Below are positions 57,562 to 64,000 of a DNA stretch of 64,000 nt, in pieces. The translations under genes were made by a program, and so were the position numbers. The notes under the pieces were generated by a model. It was not told where the DNA came from. It ran no database searches and was given only the letters and a program-made list of their open reading frames with translations. Each line of letters begins with the position of its first letter. Position 1 is the stretch's first letter. Source of the DNA: Bostrychus sinensis (lineage: Eukaryota > Chordata > Actinopteri > Gobiiformes > Eleotridae); assembly GCA_020698575.1 (NCBI GenBank), contig CM036245.1, positions 2,815,609 through 2,879,608 on the forward strand, given 5' to 3'.

Positions 57562-58802
57562 CTGAGGACAGAAGTGTCCCAGAGTTAGTTTGTTTCTGTC
57601 TGGATTTTATCACTGAACACAGAAACCTCTGTTTCTTTAAGAATTTACTTAATAGATAAATAAAAAAAACAAAAAACAACATAAATCTATTATTCCTTCA
57701 TGTTTCCTCTCTGTCTAAATCTGTTACTACTGCCCTCAGCTCTAACATCACAGAAATACATTTATAGTTTTTCTACTTTTTTTTTTTTTTGCATAAATCT
57801 TTTAATGAACTTCTGTTCTGATCATAAAAAACAAATATTTAATAATTTTCAGAACCATTTTTATGATTTTTCTAGGAAGGGTTATTCCAGCCCTGGCTCT
57901 GTCACAGATCAACTTTTACTGAGATGAATCTGGGATTTTTATGTAGCAACAAAAAGTTATAATCAGTTTTAATGGGAGTTGTTTTTTTAGATTCTACAGA
58001 GCACAGAAAAAATAATCCCTAAAAATAAATGTTGTTGGTGATTTCTGACAGACCCAAGGCTGGAATAATCCACATACACTGTTAAAAAAAAAAAAAAAGC
58101 TGTAAAAATTTAAAAAATCAATGTAACAGGATCTCTCAAAATCTCAAGTTTTCAACAATATATATATATATATATTAACTCAGAGATGAGTTAAAAAAAT
58201 CATAGTGAGTGAAACTTAAAATTGAAAGTTTTTAGAAATATGATCATTAAATTATTGAAATTTAATTCGTTGAAAATTTGAGATTTTGTTGAAAATTTGA
58301 GATTTTGAGTTAGCCCCAAAACTCAAGAGTCATGAGAGATGCTGTTGCCTTGAGTTTTTGAATTTTCACAACATTTTTTTTTATTTTTTTACAGTGTAGA
58401 AGAAATCCACTTTGCATCGAGAATATTGAAAATATTTCATGTCTGTTTTTTATTTTAAAAATGCATTGCATACATTGGCAGTAAAAGAATAAAAATGAGT
58501 AAATTCTTGTTTTTTATGTTCAGGACAAAGCTGGTTCAAGGATTTATGAAAAAAATTTGAAAAAAAAATCAATGTATACATTTTTTATGTTTTGCAACAA
58601 GGATATTTTTGTCTCTGAACAGCAGCAAGGTAACTTTTTAAAAATTGGGGCATCAGGGTTAAAATGGATTTCCAACAGACGGGACACACACTGATCAGGC
58701 AAAACATTATGACCACCCGTCCTGTGTGTGCAACTCATTTTTCCTGCCTCTAACAAACGTTCACTGCTGTCTGATATTTCCCTCCCACTGTGAGTTCTGT
58801 AC
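57562..58802. other. Probable 3'UTR intron of ostn; AT-rich
   Basis: AT-rich sequence. A MITE-like structure spans about 58076-58398, with ends TACACTGTTAAAAAAA and TTTTTTTACAGTGTA, and a short TA run lies near 58159-58174. Confidence 0.45.
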
Positions 58803-58843
58803 CTGTGCAGAGAGGCGGGGCTTATGGAGAAGGGGGCGTGGCC

Positions 58844-61800
58844 TTATCCTCTGTTTCCCGGGAGACGTCCTGTCCCGATCCGGTCGAGTGGAGGAGGACT
58901 GAGCCGCCGCCGTGGGACCTCTGGAACCTTACTGGAAACAAAAAAAAAAGGAAACACTTGCTTTTGAGATAATCTAGTCCTGGTTTAGTTCAGGTCATGG
59001 TCTTGGTCTTGGTCCGGTCCTGGTCCAGACCTGGCTTTGCTGCTGCTCTGTTTGGTCTCCAGGCTGCTGCCGCTCGCCGACAGTCGGTCCAGGGGCGCGC
59101 CGTTCCCGCTGAAGCCCCTCTTCCTCTTCGGCTCCATGACGTCGTTCTCCGTCCCGCGCGGATCGTCCAATCGGAGCGGCAGCTTCTCCGTAAGCCCCGC
59201 CCCCTCCTTCCCGGAGTCCGGTCTGGACCACGGACCGGACTGAACCTCCTTCTGGACGCTCAGGACCGGAGCATCTGCGGACTGGGACACAGAGGTGAGG
59301 GCAGGTTATTTTTGTCTTTTCCAGTTCAGATTTGGTTTGAGAAGTTCTTTGTGGTTTAATGAATAGAGCATTTATCCCTGAACTAGAAGACGTGTCCCAC
59401 TGAGAGAGAGTGAGACAGACTGTGTAAGGCTCTGCCTCCTGGTGAGCAGGGTTCTCATACTGATTTTGTTTAGGTTTTACACCAGATGCCCTTCCTGACT
59501 CGCTCCCTTTATCTGGACTTGGGACTGGCACAAAGAGAACCTGCCCTGTGAACCTCCCAGGTCTAAACCTGGACTAAACCAGGACTAAACCAGGACTAAA
59601 CCAGGACTAAACCAGGTCTAAACCAGGTCTAAACCAGGTCTAAACCAGGTCTAAACCTGGACTAAACCAGGACTAAACCAGGTCTAAACCAGGTCTAAAC
59701 CAGGTCTAAACCAGGACTAAAACTGAATTTAACCCAGGACTAAACTTGAATGAAAGCTGTCTGTAATGATCTTTTTTATGAGTTCCATCTTCAACACTTC
59801 CAGACTTAGTGTACCACCAGTGGGACTCGTCCCACAGCTTGAGAACCACTGACCTAAATGATAATAAAATAATAAATAAAATAAAAGACTGGTGAGTTTT
59901 GGTGAGCCTCAGGTGTCTGACCCTGGGACAGATCTGTGCTGCTGGTTCTTAAACGTCCTGAGTGTGGTGAGAACTCTGTTATTCTCAGTGTCCGGTGTTT
60001 GGATTTGTCCCCGCTCACAGCGAGGGCCCCTGACTTCCTGTGAGTCATGTGAGCGGTCAGGTGATCAGGTTTCTCACAACAACACCAGAGACGGTTTGGG
60101 AAAATCACCCAGACTGACTTCTGTCCCGTCTCTGGGTTTGTTTACAGATCATTGCTGGGTCGGCACAAAGAGCGGCTACAGACCTGAGTGGCTACGTCAT
60201 AACTCTTTACAACAGCAGGCGGCGCTAGTCACTAAACTCTGCAGATAATGGGCTTCTGTAAATAAACCTCCAGTGTTTCTCAGTGATAATAATCATACAC
60301 TGCATTAAACTGATGACAGTCACGAGTAAAAGGAACTGGATTATTGCTGCTGTTTGCCTCAGAGGAGGATTATATTTTCATCTGAACGAGGCTAAAGCTA
60401 AGGTAAGCTAACTGCAGCACAAGGCTAAAGCTAAGGTAAGCTAACTGCAGCACATTAGCATAAGGCTAAAGCTAAGGTAAGCTAACTGCAGCACATTAGC
60501 ACAAGGCTAAAGCTAAGGTAAGTTAACTGCAGCGCATTAGCACAAGGCTAAAGCTAAGGTAAGCTAACTGCAGCACATTAGCACAAAACTAAAGCTAAGG
60601 TTAGCTAACTGCAGTGCATTAGCACAAGGCTAAAGCTAAGGTTAGCTAACTGCAGCGCATTAGCACAAGGCTAAAGCTAAGGTTAGCCAACTGCAGTGCA
60701 TTAGCACAAAACTAAAGCTAAGGTTAGCTAACTGCAGTGCATTAGCACAAGGCTAAAGCTAAGGTAAGCTAACTTCAGCACAAGGCTAAAGCTAAGGTAA
60801 GCTAACTGCAGCACATTAGCACAAGGCTAAAGCTAAGGTAAGTTAACTTCAGCACAAAGCTAAAGCTAAGGTAAGCTAACTGCTAACATTTGCGTCACAG
60901 ATGTGGGAAACTTAATGAAGAGTTCCTTATAATGTTAATATTATAATGTTAATATTGTAATGTTAATATTATAATGTTAATATTATAATGTTAATATGGA
61001 GCTTTGGACAGAGATTGTGAATGGAGCACTCGGCCTTTAACCCCTGACACACGTCCCACACGTCCCACAGGTCCCACAGGTCCCACACGTCCCCACGACA
61101 TGGGTCTGGTTCTGAGATTGAATGTCTTCCCAGGGTCCAAGTCTTCAGAGTAATTTGTCTCATGAGGACAAATGTCCAGTGAGATCCTGGTTTAGACCTG
61201 GTTTAGACCTGGTTTAGACCTGGTTTAGACCCAGTCTGGGTTTGTTGCTGGTTACATTTCCGAGCAGAAACTAATCCTGACGTCTGTGTAGTGTGTGATT
61301 TTCCCAGCATGCAGCGGGGCGGTGTTTGGACAGTGTCTCAGGGTGTCCCAGCATGCAGCGGGGCGGTGTTTGGACAGTGTCTCAGGGTGTCCCAGCATGC
61401 AGCGGGGCCGTGTTTGGACAGTGTCTCAGGGTCGTCAGGTGATCGTGTTTCAGCTCCGCGGTCGCTGCTACTTCATTTCTCTGTGTTCAGTGTTTACTCT
61501 GCTGTTGTCTACGTTTGCTGTTCATTAAACTCTCATCAGTTTAATGAAATATCTACAGAGTCATCTTTATCCTCCATGAACCAAAGAATTAACCACTGTG
61601 ATGTTCAGATCATTTTGGGCTCCTCTGCATACAACTCACATTTTTATTTTAGATATTTTTGGCCTTTTTAAGGTTTTTAAGACAAATTTCCAGCCTTCCC
61701 TGACAGACAGCTGACTGTAGTTTGCTTCAAGGTTTTTATTTTAAAAGAGTTTAGTTCAAGAGATAAATCGAGAATTGAGATTAATTACTGTTGGTTACTG

Positions 61801-62398
61801 ATTTAACGCTAACAATTAAGCTTTTAGCAAGTTTTTTGAGTAATTAGCGACATTTGTTTAAACTCCTGAAAGGCATGTTTAAGAACATATCATGGAGCAG
61901 CCGTGTGAGTGATGTAGCAACTCTCTACCACCATAACCTAGTACTTGTTTTAGTACTTTAGTCGTGACTGTAGGTGACCCGGTGCGTGACCCGAGGCGAG
62001 GACTGACCAGGACCAGAAGCTGCCTCCCCTGCTGGATTTTTACCATATTGGTGTCTTTTATTGCCATTTTAGCCCACTTAGCTTTTATGGACTTTTAGCG
62101 CTAAGTGTGGGCATTTTTATTCCTTTTAACTTGCTTTTAGTATTGTAATAAATTTTATTCTTAACATTTTATCCCTTGGTTTTACGCTGTGCTCACGCCC
62201 CCTCACATAATAAACTGTTTTAGCCTCAGTTGTCACAGACGGATTAAGGCCTCCATCCACCAAGGTGACGATCGCCCGTCTGAAGCCGTCTTAACGGTTC
62301 TTCCACGTCGCTCATTTCCATCCTTTTGATCTGTATTTGCCGTCTGCCCCCATCGCTCCAGGACGGAGGACGTCTGACCAGTTTCCTGCCGATTGGCC

Positions 62399-62436
<38 letters not shown>

Positions 62437-63603
62437 GAATCGTCTTTGGTCTTTGGCACGAAGCGCTCTGATAGGCCTAGCACTACAGCTGCCGCGCCAA
62501 TCAGCTCACGGGAATTTTAGCGGCAGTGACGGAGTGAAGAGAGGCGAAAAGCTCCAAGCGAATTGCGCTGTTGAATCCAAGACTTAACCCACTTCTTGCG
62601 CTTTCTTCTCCTCGTTGGCCTCTGTTCTTCTTCAAGAAACAGAGCAGCGGCACCTAATCCACACAAAACAATGTCCAACCCGGCCATGATCACACTTCTG
62701 TAATGTTCAGACAAACTGAGAACAGTGCAGACCAAGGCGCTACATGCAGATGTACTCCGCAAACATTGTGTCACTTCCCTTTATCTTTGTTCACTGGTTA
62801 GCGCCATCTGCTGCTGTGGGGGGGTAATTACAGCACGCGCATGCTCAAGACACAGTCTTTAGGTCGGCTGTCGCTTCTGTGTATGAAGAGGGAAAAAGGT
62901 CATGCGACGTCAGGAAACGGGAGGAGACGAGAGGAGACGAGCTGTCGCTCCGTCTTATCTGTGGCAGTCTGGGAGTCGCCTTGGTGTATCTAGGCCTTTA
63001 GAAGAGCCACACAGTTACAGGATGTAACTGCAGTTCTCTGAGTGATTTGTTAGTTTCCATTGATATTCTGTTTTTCAGGCACAGACTGTGACTTTTGTGC
63101 TCTTTAGAGTTAAAAATGTAGTATTTTTGGGGAACAACTCTCTCTTTGGGTCCAGAAGGCTGCAGATCCCTGGTCCAGACTCTAGAGCAGAGGTGTCCAA
63201 ACTATGGCCCGGGGGCCAAATGCAGCCCGCAGACTATTTTTTATTGGCCCTCGGACTTCACTCACAATTGGCCCAAATTGCCACAGATAGCACTTTTTAC
63301 TGCAAGGTTTGAAACGCAGGTAAAAAACTTCATTTGTATGAGCTGTGCCTGGCTTTAAGAAAGAAAAAATGGAAATTCGTGGCTGGTGATGCAGAATCTG
63401 GCGCCTCCTGCACAGATGTTCTTCAGTATGTGGCCCTCAAGGAAAAAAGTTTGGACCCCCCTGCTCTGCAGTATCAGAGAATCGTGGTTGTTGTGTTTCT
63501 GTACCTGTTGTTGGCCCCGGGGCCCGATGCTGAGGCCCTGGAGGAGCTGCAGCAAAGTGAAGGAGGTCAAACCCAAAAACATCACACCCACAGTGACCTG
63601 CAT
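58844..63603 (-). CDS. ostn: Osteocrin (musclin) preprohormone
   Basis: Three coding exons on the minus strand: 63603-63505 (99 bp), 59281-59031 (251 bp), 58931-58844 (88 bp, stop TAA), GT-AG with matching phases, 145 residues against 133 in human. Exon 1 encodes a signal peptide (MQVTVGVMFLGLTSFTLLQL). Exon 2 contains ENDVMEPKRKRGFSGNGAPL followed by DRLSASG, matching the human stretch around its KKKR cleavage site and first natriuretic-like motif. Exon 3 encodes KVPEVPRRRLSPPPLDRIG and ends GRLPGNRG, corresponding to the second motif and C-terminus. Osteocrin is secreted by bone and muscle and binds the clearance receptor NPR-C, raising local natriuretic peptide levels. Here the second motif lacks the Phe-Gly of the usual FGxxxDRIG. 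The ATG immediately follows a TTTCAG acceptor-like sequence, so a 5'UTR exon may lie outside the window. Confidence 0.88.
59567..59725. repeat. 11-bp minisatellite (CTAAACCAGGA/T) in ostn intron 1
   Basis: About 14 units of GACTAAACCAG or GTCTAAACCAG, the reverse complement of the CTGGTTTAGTC family. A short forward array of the same family lies at 61188-61235. Confidence 0.9.
60390..60890. repeat. About 40-bp minisatellite with GCTAAAGCTAAGGTAAGC core
   Basis: Roughly a dozen units of GGCTAAAGCTAAGGTAAGCT plus AACTGCAGCACATTAGCACA, some lacking the CATTAGCA part. A few related copies lie in iws1 intron 3 (33180-33295) in the opposite orientation. The plus strand repeats AAG/GTAAGC, a donor-like sequence, but the surrounding gene is on the minus strand. 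Confidence 0.9.
60925..60995. repeat. AT-rich repeat TTATAATGTTAATA
   Basis: Five short units of TAATGTTAATATTA in ostn intron 1. Confidence 0.8.
61305..61435. repeat. 44-bp tandem repeat, 3 units
   Basis: Three nearly identical units containing CCCAGCATGCAGCGGGGC and TGTTTGGACAGTGTCTCAGG. Reading frames across it are repeat-derived. Confidence 0.92.
62247..62997 (-). mobile_element. PIF/Harbinger element, non-autonomous, TTA target site
   Basis: The left end AGGCCTCCATCCACCAAGGT and the right end ACCTTGG-type ...CCTTGGTGTATCTAGGCCT are inverted relatives. An exact TTA duplication flanks it (62244-62246, 62998-63000), typical of PIF/Harbinger. On the minus strand, about 62690-62520, a frame encodes MAGLDIVLCGLGAAALFLEE and then RKRKKWVKSWIQQRNSLGAF, the N-terminal region of a Harbinger nuclease. 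The DDE catalytic part is missing. A TTG microsatellite (62399-62436) lies inside. Confidence 0.88.
63188..63463. mobile_element. hAT-type MITE with CAGAGGTGTCCAAACT ends
   Basis: The left CAGAGGTGTCCAAACTATGG and the right AGTTTGGACCCCCCTG are inverted relatives. Flanks CTCTAGAG (63180-63187) and CTCTGCAG (63464-63471) are an 8-bp duplication with two differences. GGCCC-rich subterminal sequence is typical of this group. It lies about 40 bp inside the donor of ostn exon 1. Confidence 0.8.
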
Positions 63604-63624
63604 CTGAAACACCAGTGGAAAACA

Positions 63625-63945
63625 ACGCTTTAAAAACAACGCTTTAAAAACAACGCTTTAAAAACAACGCTTTAAAAACAACGCTTAAAAACAACGCTTT
63701 AAAAACAATGCTTTAAAAACAACGCTTTAAAAACAACGCTTAAAAACAACGCTTAAAAACAACGCTTAAAAACAACGCTTTAAAAACAACGCTTAAAACA
63801 ACGCTTTAAAAACAACGCTTAAAAACAACGCTTTAAAAACAATGCTTTAAAAACAACGCTTTAAAAACAACGCTTAAAAACAACGCTTTAAAAACAACGC
63901 TTTAAAAACAACGCTTTAAAAACAATGCTTTAAAAACAACGCAAA
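63625..63945. repeat. 14/15-bp minisatellite upstream of the first ostn coding exon
   Basis: About 22 units of AACAACGCTTTAAAA, or the 14-bp form with CTTAAAA, starting about 20 bp before the ostn start codon in the gene's direction. It sits in the 5'UTR, a 5' intron or the promoter region of ostn. Confidence 0.93.
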
Positions 63946-64000
63946 GCTGCAGCGCATACACAGGGCAACTATAGCCTGCCCTGGCATCGTGGGTTTGAGT

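Larger units (their letters stand above)
59282..63504. other. ostn intron 1, repeat-rich
   Basis: Holds the minisatellites at 59567-59725, 60390-60890, 60925-60995 and 61305-61435, a Harbinger element (62247-62997) and a hAT-like element (63188-63463). No further exon was identified. A GTT-type microsatellite lies at 62399-62436 within the Harbinger element. Confidence 0.6.

Noticed and set aside
60390..60890. Array of donor-like AAG/GTAAGC sequences as a splicing device
   Set aside because: It is on the plus strand while the enclosing gene ostn is on the minus strand; no plus-strand transcript is evident.
7825..63950. CRISPR array, operon, riboswitch or other prokaryotic features
   Set aside because: The tandem repeats have no unique spacers and the genes are intron-split vertebrate genes.

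Overview
The window looks like a piece of a ray-finned (teleost) fish nuclear chromosome. The protein genes are split by many GT-AG introns. The proteins match vertebrate families. Introns and spacers are packed with fish-type DNA transposons (hAT, PIF/Harbinger, Tc1/pogo-like, piggyBac-like), SINE and LINE fragments and an unusual number of minisatellites. No species can be named from the sequence. All assignments come from reading translations and splice signals by eye; no database was searched.

Layout. 1-7750 is one satellite-like tandem array running off the left edge. About 7.8-17.7 kb holds a minus-strand multi-exon gene of a family I do not recognise. Its two last coding exons exist twice (8.19-8.72 and 12.71-13.23 kb), separated by a 2.6-kb hAT insertion (10007-12648) that carries a 21-bp minisatellite. 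About 17.7-20.4 kb is gene-poor. 20.43-26.48 kb is wdr74 (minus strand, 4 coding exons, complete). 26.5-28.7 kb is a divergent intergenic region filled by a long near-perfect inverted repeat. 28.72-49.91 kb is iws1 (plus strand, 15 coding exons), with two tandem, mutually exclusive candidate last exons. 49.9-57.4 kb is intergenic with several DNA transposons and a SINE. 57.39-63.60 kb is ostn (osteocrin/musclin, minus strand, 3 coding exons plus a probable 3'UTR exon). The right edge is another minisatellite.

Functions. WDR74 is a nucleolar ribosome-biogenesis WD40 protein. IWS1 is an SPT6/RNA polymerase II elongation and mRNA export factor. Both are housekeeping genes in head-to-head orientation, and iws1 has a TATA-less NRF1/YY1-type promoter. 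Osteocrin is a secreted peptide that blocks the natriuretic-peptide clearance receptor. The left-hand gene family is uncharacterised to me; an ISRE-like site beside its presumed first exon hints at interferon control.

Most notable: an array of about 13 copies of a 3' splice acceptor just upstream of an extra, diverged last exon of iws1; a net +1 frameshift in iws1 exon 3; phase-matched duplicated exon modules in the left-hand gene; an osteocrin whose second natriuretic-like motif has lost the usual Phe-Gly; and a coding minisatellite in the WDR74 tail.
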